From the NCBI RefSeq assembly GCF_014650955.1, contig NZ_BMVY01000017.1, positions 62,001 to 126,000 on the forward strand: a stretch of DNA of 64,000 nt, given 5' to 3'. Positions 15,882 through 24,471 of this stretch are shown here, in pieces (within the stretch, counting starts at the first letter, position 1; every line of letters starts with the position of its first letter). Under the pieces are notes generated by a model that searched no databases, was not told where the DNA came from, and saw only the letters and a program-made list of their open reading frames with translations. Origin of the DNA: Streptomyces tauricus (GTDB lineage: Bacteria > Actinomycetota > Actinomycetes > Streptomycetales > Streptomycetaceae). The position numbers and the translations under genes are program-made.

Positions 15882-16673
15882 TCAGGCGAAAGACGCCCGC
15901 TCAAGCCAGAAGTCCAACAACTCCCGCTCCCCGAGCACCTCCAACCGCCCCCCGTCCACGGGAACCCGCCGGTAGAAGGCGAGCAACACCTCCGTCAACG
16001 GCCCCCGCAACGCGACCGTCGCCTTCTCGTGCCCCCGCCGCCACCCGATCCCCTTGTCGTCGAACTCGACGATCCACTCGGCATCGAGCCCCGCCACGGC
16101 ATCGGTGGCATGCAGATGGATGCTCCGCCCCGCCCCACGCAACTCCCGCGCCGCGTCCCCGGGATACCTCTCCTGCGCGAACCGCACGATCTGCAGCCAC
16201 TCGTCGATCGCGTCCGCCGCCAGATCCTGCGCGACCTCGTACGCCGCTCCGACCGTGCCGGCCGCGTCGGCCCGGTGGATCACCGTCTCGTGTGCCATGC
16301 GCCGCGCCCAGAACCCGGCCGAGTGCTCCCACGCCCAGGACCAGGCCGCCGCGTCGGCCCCGGCGGCGCGGAACGTCCGTGCGGCCGTCTCCGCGCCCTC
16401 CGCGAGCCAGACGTCCAGGGAGACGGGGTCGTCGTCCTCGGGCCCCAGGGCCCCCGCCACGTCCTCGACGGGCACGTCGCCGGTCGCCCGCGTGCGGACG
16501 ATGTGCTCGGCCCACCGGTGGGCCTCGCCCACATGCACGGCGAGTTGCCGCAGCGTCCACTCCGGGCAGGTCGGCACGGTCGCGGTGAGATCGCCGCCCG
16601 CGAGATGCGCCCGCAGCAGCGCGGTCTGCCCGACGACTTCGTCGCAGTAACGGTCGTGCCCGAGTAGCGTCAT
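15882..16673 (-). CDS. Maleylpyruvate isomerase family mycothiol-dependent enzyme
   Basis: 263 aa; ATG at 16673. The N-terminal DinB-like four-helix domain has the family pattern CPEWTLRQLAVHVGEAHRWA and the later HETVIHRADA, which supply the metal-binding His residues. The C-terminal MDMPI-type domain starts near IHLHATDAVAG. Members use mycothiol as thiol cofactor in isomerase or transferase reactions; this one's substrate is unknown. The start lies 10 nt after the thiQ stop, so it is probably the last gene of the TPP-riboswitch operon. Any link to thiamine is inference from this position. Confidence 0.87.
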   Translation of the reverse strand: MTLLGHDRYCDEVVGQTALLRAHLAGGDLTATVPTCPEWTLRQLAVHVGEAHRWAEHIVRTRATGDVPVEDVAGALGPEDDDPVSLDVWLAEGAETAARTFRAAGADAAAWSWAWEHSAGFWARRMAHETVIHRADAAGTVGAAYEVAQDLAADAIDEWLQIVRFAQERYPGDAARELRGAGRSIHLHATDAVAGLDAEWIVEFDDKGIGWRRGHEKATVALRGPLTEVLLAFYRRVPVDGGRLEVLGERELLDFWLERASFA

Positions 16674-16683
16674 GGGCCGCACC

Positions 16684-17715
16684 CTAGAGCCCGGCGACTC
16701 CCGCGAGTACGACAATTTCGGCTGCGTCGAAGGCCACCCCGACCTCGTCGCCGGTCTCCGGCGCGTCCCGCAGCGCACACGCCGCCTCAAGCCGCGGCGC
16801 CCCCTCGGGCTGCAGTCGTACGGCGACATGGGTGCCCCGGAAGGTCCGCGCGGCCACCGTGCAGCGCAGCCCCTCCCCGGCCGGTACGAGCCGTACGCCC
16901 GCGGGTCTGACGAGCAGCGTGACCTCGCCCTGGGTCGTGTCCGAGGGCACCGGCAGCTTGCCCCAGGGGGTGTCCGCGGCCTCGCCGGAGACGGTCGCCC
17001 CGGTCACGTTCTCGAAGCCGAGGAAGCGGGCCACGAACGCGTCGGCCAGCCGCTGCCAGACCTCAAGGGGCGTACCCGTCTGGGCGATCCGCCCGTCCCG
17101 CATGACGACGACCCGGTCGGCGAGCGCGAAGGCCTCGCCCTGGTCGTGGGTGACCGCGAGCACGGTGGTGCCCAACTCCGCGAACAGTTCCCGCAGTTCG
17201 ACCACGAGTCGTTCGCGCAGCGAGCGGTCCAGCTGGCCGAGCGGTTCGTCGAGCATGAGCAGCCGGGGTCGGGGGGCCAGGGCGCGGGCGAGGGCGACCC
17301 GCTGCTGCTCGCCGCCGGAGAGGGAGGCGACGGCCCTGCCCTGCGCGCCCGGCAGACCCACGAGCGTCAGCAACTCCTCGACCCTCAGCGCCTGCCGCTG
17401 CTTCGACTCCCCGTGCATCCGCAGCCCGAAGGCCACGTTTCCGGCCACGTCGCGCTGCGGGAACAGCTGGTGGTCCTGGAACATCAGGCCGACCCCCCGC
17501 TTGTGCGCGGGTACGCCGTCGAGGTCGCGGCCGTCCAGGAAGATGCGCCCGTCGTCCAGGTGCTGCAGCCCGGCGACGGCCCTCAGCAGCGTCGACTTGC
17601 CACTGCCGCTGGGCCCGAGGACGCACACGATCTCGTGCTCGGCGACATCGAGCCCGACCTCGTCGAGCACAGCCCGCCCCCCGAACCGTACGGTCGCCCC
17701 CTTGAGTTTGAGCAT
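16684..17715 (-). CDS. thiQ: Thiamine ABC transporter ATP-binding protein
   Basis: 343 aa. Walker A LGPSGSGKST, Q-loop FQDHQLF, signature ASLSGGEQQR, Walker B LLMLDEP and switch His in VTHDQGEA are all intact. A C-terminal TOBE-like domain (about 240-343) makes it longer than enterobacterial ThiQ (about 230 aa) and more like ferric or polyamine importer ATPases. The start is 2 nt after the thiP stop. The TPP riboswitch ahead of the operon supports the thiamine/TPP assignment. Confidence 0.88.
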   Translation of the reverse strand: MLKLKGATVRFGGRAVLDEVGLDVAEHEIVCVLGPSGSGKSTLLRAVAGLQHLDDGRIFLDGRDLDGVPAHKRGVGLMFQDHQLFPQRDVAGNVAFGLRMHGESKQRQALRVEELLTLVGLPGAQGRAVASLSGGEQQRVALARALAPRPRLLMLDEPLGQLDRSLRERLVVELRELFAELGTTVLAVTHDQGEAFALADRVVVMRDGRIAQTGTPLEVWQRLADAFVARFLGFENVTGATVSGEAADTPWGKLPVPSDTTQGEVTLLVRPAGVRLVPAGEGLRCTVAARTFRGTHVAVRLQPEGAPRLEAACALRDAPETGDEVGVAFDAAEIVVLAGVAGL

Positions 17716-17717
17716 CG

Positions 17718-19421
17718 TCAGAACTCTCCCGTCCGGTCGGAGCGAAGGCCGGTGCGAAGGCGTTCGAGGACCAGCAGGGACACCGCGCACACCAGCATCA
17801 GGATGGTCGACAGGGCCATGGCCTGCCCGTAGTTGAGTTCGCCGGCCCGCCCGAGCAGCCGCGCCACGGCGACCGGCAGCGTCGGGTTGTCGGGCCGTGC
17901 GATGAAGACGGTCGCGCCGAACTCGCCCAGCGACACCGCGAAGGCGAACCCGGCCGCGATCAGCAGCGCCCGCCGCACCATCGGCAGATCGACCTCGCGC
18001 CACACCCGCCAGGGCGAGGCCCCGAGCACCGCCGCGGCCTCGCGCAGCCGTCCGTCCACCGCGCGCAGCACCGGCAGCATGGTCCGTACGACGAAGGGGA
18101 CGCCCACCAGCGCCTGCGCGAGCGGCACCAGGATCCAGGTGCTCCGCAGGTCCAGCGGCGGCTCGTCGAGCGCGATGAGGAAGCCGAAGCCGACGGTCAC
18201 GGCGGAGACGCCGAGCGGCAGCATGAGCAGCGCGTCGAAGCCCCGTACGAGACGTCCGAGGCGTCCGGCGTCCCGGCGGGTGAGGGCGGCGGCCGCGAGT
18301 CCGCCGATCAGCAGGGCGATGGCGGTCGCGGCGAAGGCGTACCGCAGCGAGTTGCCGACCGCCTCGATCGGCGGGACCAGGAAGAGACTGCCCTCGTTGC
18401 GGGTGAGTGCCTTGTAGTAGCCGAATCCGGGGGCGTCGAGCGAGCGTTCGACGAGGACGGCCAGCGGCAGCACGAGCAGGACGGCGATGGAGCCGAGGAC
18501 GCCCGCGAGCAGCGCCCACTGCCCCGCCCCGCGCGGCCGGCGCGCGGTCGCTCCGGCGTCCACCAGCCGCAGGGCCGTCTCCCGTCGTCGTACCGTCCGG
18601 GCGTGGACGGCGAGGATCGCGCCCACCGCGGCGAACTGGACGAGCGTCAGCACGGCGGCCGTCGAGAGGTCGAAGATCTCCGAGGTCTGCCGGTAGATCT
18701 CGACTTCGAGCGTCGAGAAAGTGGGGCCGCCGAGGATCTGCACGACACCGAAGGAGGTGAAGGTGAAGAGGAACACCATGAGCGCGGCAGCGGCCACGGC
18801 CGGTCCGAGCGCCGGGAGCGTCACCGTGCGCCAGGCCGTGAACCGGGAGGCGCCGAGCATCCGCGCGGCCTCCTCCTGCCGCGGGTCGAGCTGCGCCCAG
18901 AGGCCGCCGACCGTGCGGACGACGACCGCGTAGTTGAAGAAGACGTGCGCGAGCAGGATGGCCCACACGGTGGTGTCCAGGCGTACGCCCCACAGCTCGT
19001 CGAGCAGCCCGCCCCGCCCGAGCAGCGCCAGGAAGGCCGTGCCCACGACGACCGTCGGCAGCACGAACGGGACGGTCACCACGGCCCGCAGAATCTGCTT
19101 GCCCCTGAACTCGAAGCGCGCGAAGACGTACGCGCCGGGGAGCGCGATCAGCAGGGTGAGCGCGGTCGAGGCGAGCGCCTGCCAGGTCGTGAACCACAGG
19201 ACGTGCCGGATGTCCGGCTGCGCGAGCACGTCCCCGATCCGCCCGAACCGCCAGACACCGTCGACCTTCAGCCCGCGGACGGTGATCGCGACGACCGGAT
19301 AGGCGAAGAACACCCCGAAGAACGCGACGGGCACGGCCATGAGCCCGAGCCGCGCCACGCTCCCCCGGTGCGGCGACCGGGGGCGGGCGGGAGGCGCTAC
19401 TTCAGTACGAGCGAGGTCCAT
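17718..19421 (-). CDS. thiP: Thiamine ABC transporter permease (fused double domain)
   Basis: 567 aa from the ATG at 19421; a GTG at 19433 is possible. Two homologous permease halves of about 270 aa each carry an EAA-type loop: the first reads EEAARMLGASRFTAWRTVTLP and the second REAAAVLGASPWRVWREVDLP. This duplicated layout is typical of ThiP and related FbpB-type permeases, with around 12 membrane helices. The start overlaps the end of thiB by 25 nt, indicating coupled translation. Confidence 0.9.
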   Translation of the reverse strand: MDLARTEVAPPARPRSPHRGSVARLGLMAVPVAFFGVFFAYPVVAITVRGLKVDGVWRFGRIGDVLAQPDIRHVLWFTTWQALASTALTLLIALPGAYVFARFEFRGKQILRAVVTVPFVLPTVVVGTAFLALLGRGGLLDELWGVRLDTTVWAILLAHVFFNYAVVVRTVGGLWAQLDPRQEEAARMLGASRFTAWRTVTLPALGPAVAAAALMVFLFTFTSFGVVQILGGPTFSTLEVEIYRQTSEIFDLSTAAVLTLVQFAAVGAILAVHARTVRRRETALRLVDAGATARRPRGAGQWALLAGVLGSIAVLLVLPLAVLVERSLDAPGFGYYKALTRNEGSLFLVPPIEAVGNSLRYAFAATAIALLIGGLAAAALTRRDAGRLGRLVRGFDALLMLPLGVSAVTVGFGFLIALDEPPLDLRSTWILVPLAQALVGVPFVVRTMLPVLRAVDGRLREAAAVLGASPWRVWREVDLPMVRRALLIAAGFAFAVSLGEFGATVFIARPDNPTLPVAVARLLGRAGELNYGQAMALSTILMLVCAVSLLVLERLRTGLRSDRTGEF

Positions 19422-20494
19422 GACTTGACCCACTCGTCACGGTTGTCGGCGATCCTGGCCGGAGCCAGGGTCTCGGGGTCCGCGGCGGCCGGCCCGTACT
19501 GCGTGAACGCGTCGGGCACCTTGGCACCCTCGACCACCGGGTACACGAACATGTTGAGCGGCATGTCCTCCTGGAATTGCCTGCCGATCAGGAAGTCGAT
19601 GAGTGCCTTGCCGCCCTCGGTGTTCTTGGCGTTGCTGAGCAGTCCCGCGTACTCGACCTGGCGGAAGCAGGTGCCGTCCGCGACGCCGGTCGGCGCGGTC
19701 CTGGGCTTCGGGTCGGCGTAGATGACCTCGGCGGGCGGGGACGAGGCGTACGAGACGACGAGCGGCCGCTCCCCCTTGGCCTTCTTGCCTCCGGCGGACC
19801 CGGAGAACTCCTCGTTGTAGGCCTGCTCCCAGCCGTCGACGACCTTCACGCCGTTGGCCTTGAGCTTCTTCCAGTAGCCCTCCCAGCCGTCGTCGCCGTA
19901 CTTCGCGGCGGTGCCGAGGAGGAAGCCGAGGCCGGGCGAGGAGGTCGAGGCGTTCTCGGTGACGAGCAGGTCCTTGTACTCGGGCTTGATCAGATCGTCG
20001 AAGGACGTCGGCGGGGTCAGCTTGTGCGCGCTGAACCAGGCCTTGTCGTAGTTGACGCAGATGTCACCGGAGTCGATGGGCGTGACCCGGTGCTTGTCCT
20101 GGTCGACGCGGTACTGCGCCTGGATTCCGTCGGCGCCCTCTGCCTCGTACGACTGGAAGAGTCCGTTGTCGAGCGCGCGCGACAGCAGGGTGTTGTCGAC
20201 GCCGAAGAAGACGTCGCCCTGCGGGTTGTCCTTGGTGAGGATCGCCTTGTTGACGGCCTGCCCGGCGTCGCCGTCCTTGAGGACCCTGACCTTGTACCCG
20301 GACTCCTTCTCGAACGCCTTCAGGACGTCCTTGGTGTAGGCGAAGGAGTCATGGCTGACGAGGGTGACGGTCTTGGACCCGGAGCCGTCTTCGCCCCCGG
20401 AGTCGGACGAGCCGCACGCACTGAGCACGGCGAGGCCGAGCCCGGTGGCCACGACGACAGCCGTGATCTTCTTGGTACCGCTGATGGTGCTCAT
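19397..20494 (-). CDS. thiB: Thiamine-binding lipoprotein
   Basis: 365 aa; the ATG at 20494 has AGGAGG 6-7 nt upstream. The lipoprotein signal peptide ends at the lipobox LSAC (Cys about residue 25). The mature sequence KTVTLVSHDSFAYTKDVLKAF, then GDVFFGVDNTLLSRAL and the Tyr/Trp-rich ligand region, match periplasmic thiamine/TPP binding proteins of the TbpA family. It is first in the operon with thiP and thiQ and directly downstream of a TPP riboswitch and attenuator, so expression should fall when TPP is plentiful. Confidence 0.93.
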   Translation of the reverse strand: MSTISGTKKITAVVVATGLGLAVLSACGSSDSGGEDGSGSKTVTLVSHDSFAYTKDVLKAFEKESGYKVRVLKDGDAGQAVNKAILTKDNPQGDVFFGVDNTLLSRALDNGLFQSYEAEGADGIQAQYRVDQDKHRVTPIDSGDICVNYDKAWFSAHKLTPPTSFDDLIKPEYKDLLVTENASTSSPGLGFLLGTAAKYGDDGWEGYWKKLKANGVKVVDGWEQAYNEEFSGSAGGKKAKGERPLVVSYASSPPAEVIYADPKPRTAPTGVADGTCFRQVEYAGLLSNAKNTEGGKALIDFLIGRQFQEDMPLNMFVYPVVEGAKVPDAFTQYGPAAADPETLAPARIADNRDEWVKSWTSLVLK

Positions 20495-20528
20495 GATGTT
20501 CCTCCTGGGCTGACCAGGAAGAGACGCG

Positions 20529-20565
20529 GCCCTGCCCGGGATCTCGGTCGGATCCCGGGCAGGGC
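20529..20565 (-). terminator. Attenuator hairpin of the thi operon
   Basis: A perfect 15-bp stem, GCCCTGCCCGGGATC with its complement (20529-20543/20551-20565) and a 7-nt loop, between the TPP aptamer and the thiB ribosome binding site. It is a likely riboswitch-controlled terminator, although no U-tract follows. Confidence 0.75.
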
Positions 20566-20583
20566 GCAACAGCTTGAGTAGTG

Positions 20584-20674
20584 ACCGAACTTCCTACCCA
20601 GAATGACCTGGGCGAGGTTCAGAGGGTCTGCGGGCTGTCCCGCACTCTCAGCGCTGTGGCGCTCCCCTGTCGGA
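20584..20674 (-). promoter_or_regulatory. TPP (thi-box) riboswitch
   Basis: On the minus strand the aptamer runs ACAGGGGAGCGC, then GCGCTGAGAGTGCGG with the invariant CUGAGA, then GACCCTCTGAACCT and CCAGGTCATTCTGGGTAGGAAG, closed by a P1 helix CCGA/TCGG. These are the thi-box landmarks in the right order and spacing. It lies about 90 nt before the thiB start, with an attenuator hairpin between. Confidence 0.93.
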
Positions 20675-20727
20675 ATATGAAGATGTGGACCCACACAGGC
20701 GTACGACAACCGCCCACGTCCGCCAGA

Positions 20728-21834
20728 CTACCGCTCGGTGGCCGCGAGCTGTCCGCACGCCCCGTCGATCTCCTGGCCACGGGTGTCCCGGACGGTGACG
20801 GGCACACCATGGGCCGCGATCGCCTCGACGAACGCCTTCTCGTCCTCGGGCCGCGAGGCGGTCCACTTGGAGCCGGGCGTCGGGTTCAGCGGGATCAGGT
20901 TCACATGCACCGGCTTGCCCTTGAGCATCCGCCCGAGCCGGTCACCGCGCCACGCCTGGTCGTTGATGTCCCGGATGAGCGCGTACTCGATGGAGAGCCG
21001 GCGCCCCGACCGGGCCGCGTACTCCCATCCGGCGTCCAGTACTTCCCGTACCTTCCACCGCGTGTTGACCGGTACGAGGGTGTCGCGCAGCTCGTCGTCC
21101 GGTGCGTGCAGGGAGATGGCGAGGCGGCACTTGAAGCCCTCGTCGGCGAACCGGTTGATGGCGGGGACGAGACCCACGGTCGAGACGGTGATCCCGCGCT
21201 GCGAGAGTCCGAGCCCGTCCGGCTCCGGGTCGGTGAGGGCCCGGATGGACTGGACGACCCGCTTGTAGTTGGCGAGGGGCTCGCCCATGCCCATGAAGAC
21301 GATGTTGCTGAGCCGCGCGGGCCCGCCGGGGATCTCCCCGTCGCGCAGCGCCCTCATGCCGTCGACGATCTGGTGCACGATCTCGCCGGTCGACAGGTTC
21401 CGGTCGAGCCCGGCCTGTCCCGTCGCGCAGAACGGGCAGTTCATCCCGCAGCCGGCCTGTGAGCTGATGCACATGGTGACCCGGTCCGGGTAACGCATCA
21501 GCACGGACTCGACGAGCGTGCCGTCGAAGAGCCGCCAGAGGGTCTTACGGGTGGTGTCGTCATCGGTGGACAGATGCCGCACGACCGTCATCAGCTCGGG
21601 CAGCAGCGCTTCCTGCAGCTTTTCGCGCGAGCCGGCGGGGATGTCGGTCCACTGCTCGGGGTCGTGCGCGAACCGCGAGAAGTAGTGCTGCGAGAGCTGC
21701 TTGGCGCGAAACGGCTTCTCACCGACCGCGGCAACAGCCTCTTTACGCTCGGCGGGCGTGAGATCGGCAAGGTGCCGCGGCGGCTTCTTGGCTCCGCGGG
21801 GGGCGACGAATGTGAGTTCTCCGGGCTTAGGCAT
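20728..21834 (-). CDS. rlmN: 23S rRNA (adenine(2503)-C(2))-methyltransferase RlmN
   Basis: 368 aa radical-SAM methyltransferase. The cluster-binding CxxxCxxC appears in AGCGMNCPFCATGQAG, followed by the SAM site around FMGMGEPLANY and the C-terminal resolving Cys in GACGQL. It methylates A2503 of 23S rRNA and A37 of some tRNAs through a two-Cys mechanism. It belongs with the rpsB-tsf-pyrH-frr-cdsA block, from which it is separated here by two small genes on the other strand. Confidence 0.96.
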   Translation of the reverse strand: MPKPGELTFVAPRGAKKPPRHLADLTPAERKEAVAAVGEKPFRAKQLSQHYFSRFAHDPEQWTDIPAGSREKLQEALLPELMTVVRHLSTDDDTTRKTLWRLFDGTLVESVLMRYPDRVTMCISSQAGCGMNCPFCATGQAGLDRNLSTGEIVHQIVDGMRALRDGEIPGGPARLSNIVFMGMGEPLANYKRVVQSIRALTDPEPDGLGLSQRGITVSTVGLVPAINRFADEGFKCRLAISLHAPDDELRDTLVPVNTRWKVREVLDAGWEYAARSGRRLSIEYALIRDINDQAWRGDRLGRMLKGKPVHVNLIPLNPTPGSKWTASRPEDEKAFVEAIAAHGVPVTVRDTRGQEIDGACGQLAATER

Positions 21835-21978
21835 GGCTGTACCAGTGTCGCAGATCGAATCATGTGACCTGGGCCTCGCGACCGGGGGCCATTCCGGAGG
21901 GGCGGGATCGCCACTGAAGGGCTGCCTTTCACCGCCCGCGTTGCCATCTAGGCCACCCTTGGACCTAGAATCGAACGC

Positions 21979-22320
21979 GTGTCCGATAAAGTGGATCGCC
22001 TGGACCGCCTGCGCAGCGTCCGCGAATGGCTGGCCTGGCAGCTGCGCCGTACGGACGACACCATCGCCGAACTCGAACGTCAGGAGGCAGCCACGGCCCG
22101 CACCGCTCGCACCCTGCCCTCATCCACGCCCGGCTGGAAGCTCGCCTTGCGAAGAGCGGGCGGCAGGCCCACACCCGAAGCCGTTCATACGGGCGACTGC
22201 GGCATGGCCGGCAAGAACACCAGGCCGCTGCCCCGCGAGCAGGCGCTCCGGGCTCTCACGGAGGACGGCATCACCGCGTGCCCCTACTGCCGGCCCGACA
22301 ACGATCTGGGTGTGCTGTGA
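21979..22320 (+). CDS. Small Streptomyces protein, DUF6233-like
   Basis: 113 aa, GTG start. The N-terminal half is a helical segment (DRLRSVREWLAWQLRRTDDTIAELERQ). The C-terminal half reads VHTGDCGMAGKNTRPLPREQALRALTEDGITACPYCRPDNDLG, with Cys residues that could bind zinc. This pattern is recognised from an uncharacterised streptomycete family present in many copies per genome. It overlaps the next gene by GTGA and lies on the strand opposite to rlmN and cdsA. Function unknown. Confidence 0.78.
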   Translation: MSDKVDRLDRLRSVREWLAWQLRRTDDTIAELERQEAATARTARTLPSSTPGWKLALRRAGGRPTPEAVHTGDCGMAGKNTRPLPREQALRALTEDGITACPYCRPDNDLGVL

Positions 22321-22616
22321 ACGGCGAACGGCCGCAGGACGAGAACACGAACGGGACGAGCGGGACGGGCGGGACAGGCCCGGCGCCCATCGTCGTGCAC
22401 CGCATGACGGGCGCCCGCGGGCGCCGGGTCACCATCCACGGCCAGGTCTTCGGGCTCGCGCACAGCGACACCGACCTGGTCGAGTTCCTGCGCCGGGCGG
22501 GCCTGCCGGACGACGCCTGGGAGCTGCTGGACGACCCGCGGTGGGTGAAGTGGCAGGGCGGCCGGCCGCACGAGTACTCCCCGGCGGGCCCGGACGCCGA
22601 GGACCCCCAGCCCTGA
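22317..22616 (+). CDS. Small uncharacterised Streptomyces protein
   Basis: 99 aa; GTG start overlapping the previous stop (GTGA), so the two are translationally coupled. A Thr/Gly-rich lead precedes a compact domain: IVVHRMTGARGRRVTIHGQ, then LAHSDTDLVEFLRRAGL and DDPRWVKWQGGRPHEY. I do not recognise a named family. It ends 42 nt from the convergent cdsA stop. Confidence 0.72.
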   Translation: MNGERPQDENTNGTSGTGGTGPAPIVVHRMTGARGRRVTIHGQVFGLAHSDTDLVEFLRRAGLPDDAWELLDDPRWVKWQGGRPHEYSPAGPDAEDPQP

Positions 22617-22657
22617 TCGGCTGGGGGTCCCCGAAAGTCACGCGGCGCTCGGTCCGG

Positions 22658-23794
22658 TCAGCCCGATCCGACGAAGAGCACCAGCAGCAGCCACACCACG
22701 GGAGCGGTGGGCAGCAGCGAGTCCAGTCGGTCCATGATCCCGCCGTGGCCCGGGAGCAGGGTGCCCATGTCCTTGATGCCCAGATCGCGCTTGATCATCG
22801 ACTCGCCGAGGTCACCGAGCGTGGCGCTGGCCGCGACCGCGAGGCCGAGGAGCAGCCCCTGCCACCAGGCGCCGCCGTCGATGAGGAACTCCATGCACAG
22901 CGCGCCCGCCACCATCGCGAACGCCACCGCGCCGAGCAGGCCCTCACGGGTCTTGCCGGGGCTGATGCGCGGGGCGAGCTTGTGCGTGCCGAAGCGCCAC
23001 CCGACGGCGTACGCCCCCGTGTCGCTGACCACGGCCAGCACCAGGAACGTGAGAACACGCCACGCGCCGTCGTCCGCGGTGAGCATCATCGCCACGAAGG
23101 TGGCGAGGAACGGGATGTAGAAGGTCGCGAAGACCCCCGCGGTGACGTCCTTGAGGTAGCCCTCGGGCGGTTCGGTCATCCGCCAGACCAGGACCGCGAG
23201 CGCGGTGAGCGCCATCGCCACCCAGGCGCCCTCGGGCCCGCGGACGTACCCGGCGATGACCATCGCCGCGCCGCCCAACGCCAGTGGCACGAGCGGGGCC
23301 TTGATGTCCTTGCGCTCGGCGAGCCGCGACGTCAGTTCCCACAGGCCGACCACGACAGCGACCGTTATGACGCCGACGAAGGCGGCCTTGACGACGAACA
23401 GCGACGCGACGATGACCACGCCGAGCCCGACGCCGACCCCTATGGCAGCACCCAGGTCGCGGCCCGCGCTCTTCTTCTGCGGCGCGGGTGCGGGCTGTGC
23501 GGCGCTGGTCATGGGCTCCTGCGGATTCTGCGGATTCTGCGACGGTGCCTGGTAGGGCGGCGTCGGCGGCGTCTCGTCGCGGAACAGGGGGCCGCCCGTC
23601 CGAGCAGCCCCCCGGTCGTCATCCTGGTCTCCGCCATGCGCGGGTACGTCGGGCACGATGGGCATGGGGCGAGTCTGCTGCGCGTGGTGCGCATCGTACG
23701 CGGGACCCGCCGGGGCAGCCCCCTGGACAGGCCCCTGGTCGGACGGCCCCCAGTACCCGGCTTGTGGCGGTGCCCCCCAGGAAGAGTCGTTCAT
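22658..23794 (-). CDS. cdsA: Phosphatidate cytidylyltransferase CdsA
   Basis: 378 aa; makes CDP-diacylglycerol from CTP and phosphatidic acid in the membrane. An N-terminal Pro/Gln-rich cytosolic extension of about 95 residues is followed by multiple membrane helices and the CDP-alcohol signature region GDLGESMIKRDLGIKDMG followed by LPGHGGIMDRLDS. The start overlaps the frr stop by 4 nt (ATGA). The extension is normal for streptomycetes. Confidence 0.95.
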   Translation of the reverse strand: MNDSSWGAPPQAGYWGPSDQGPVQGAAPAGPAYDAHHAQQTRPMPIVPDVPAHGGDQDDDRGAARTGGPLFRDETPPTPPYQAPSQNPQNPQEPMTSAAQPAPAPQKKSAGRDLGAAIGVGVGLGVVIVASLFVVKAAFVGVITVAVVVGLWELTSRLAERKDIKAPLVPLALGGAAMVIAGYVRGPEGAWVAMALTALAVLVWRMTEPPEGYLKDVTAGVFATFYIPFLATFVAMMLTADDGAWRVLTFLVLAVVSDTGAYAVGWRFGTHKLAPRISPGKTREGLLGAVAFAMVAGALCMEFLIDGGAWWQGLLLGLAVAASATLGDLGESMIKRDLGIKDMGTLLPGHGGIMDRLDSLLPTAPVVWLLLVLFVGSG

Positions 23795-24354
23795 CAGACT
23801 TCGAGCAGCTCTGCTTCCTTGTGCTTGAGCAGCTCGTCCACCTGCGCGACATACTTCGCGGTGGTGTCGTCGAGCTCCTTCTCCGCACGGCGGCCCTCGT
23901 CCTCGCCGACCTCGCCGTCCTTGATCAGCTTGTCGATGCCGTCCTTGGCCTTGCGGCGTACGGAACGGATCGAGATCTTGGAGTCCTCGGCCTTGGTGCG
24001 GGCCACCTTGATGTAGTCCTTGCGGCGCTCCTCGGTCAGCTCGGGGAACACCACCCGGATGATGTTGCCGTCGTTGCTCGGGTTGACGCCGAGGTCGGAG
24101 TCGCGGATCGCCTGCTCGATGTTGCGCATCGCGCTCTTGTCGAACGGGGTCACCACGGCCATGCGCGGCTCGGGCACCGAGAACGAGGCCAGCTGGTTGA
24201 TCGGGGTCAACGCGCCGTAGTAGTCCGCCACGATCTTGTTGAACATCGCCGGGTGCGCACGGCCTGTGCGGATCGCGGCGAAGTCCTCCTTGGCGACCAC
24301 GACGGCCTTCTCCATCTTCTCCTCGGCTTCGAGGAGGGTCTCTTCGATCACCAC
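23794..24354 (-). CDS. frr: Ribosome recycling factor
   Basis: 186 aa, the standard RRF length. It has a GTG start (two GTG codons in a row) with AGGAG upstream. Conserved features are TGRAHPAMFNKIVADYYG, TPINQLASFSVPEPR and the C-terminal RRKAKDGIDKLIKDGEVGED. With EF-G it splits post-termination ribosomes. It sits between pyrH and cdsA in the usual bacterial order. Confidence 0.97.
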   Translation of the reverse strand: MVIEETLLEAEEKMEKAVVVAKEDFAAIRTGRAHPAMFNKIVADYYGALTPINQLASFSVPEPRMAVVTPFDKSAMRNIEQAIRDSDLGVNPSNDGNIIRVVFPELTEERRKDYIKVARTKAEDSKISIRSVRRKAKDGIDKLIKDGEVGEDEGRRAEKELDDTTAKYVAQVDELLKHKEAELLEV

Positions 24355-24471
24355 TTGCTCCTGCGTGTCTTGAGTAGGCCCGGCTGCGGTTCCCTGGCGG
24401 TTAGGCGGCCGGCTGCGTCGCGTCTTATTCCTGAACGGTTCCCGACCGGCAGGACATTGTCCATCCCCCGG

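Noticed and set aside
16684..19197. Single 837-codon frame covering permease and ATPase
   Set aside because: Its first half is an out-of-frame reading of thiP; the real ATPase begins at 17715.
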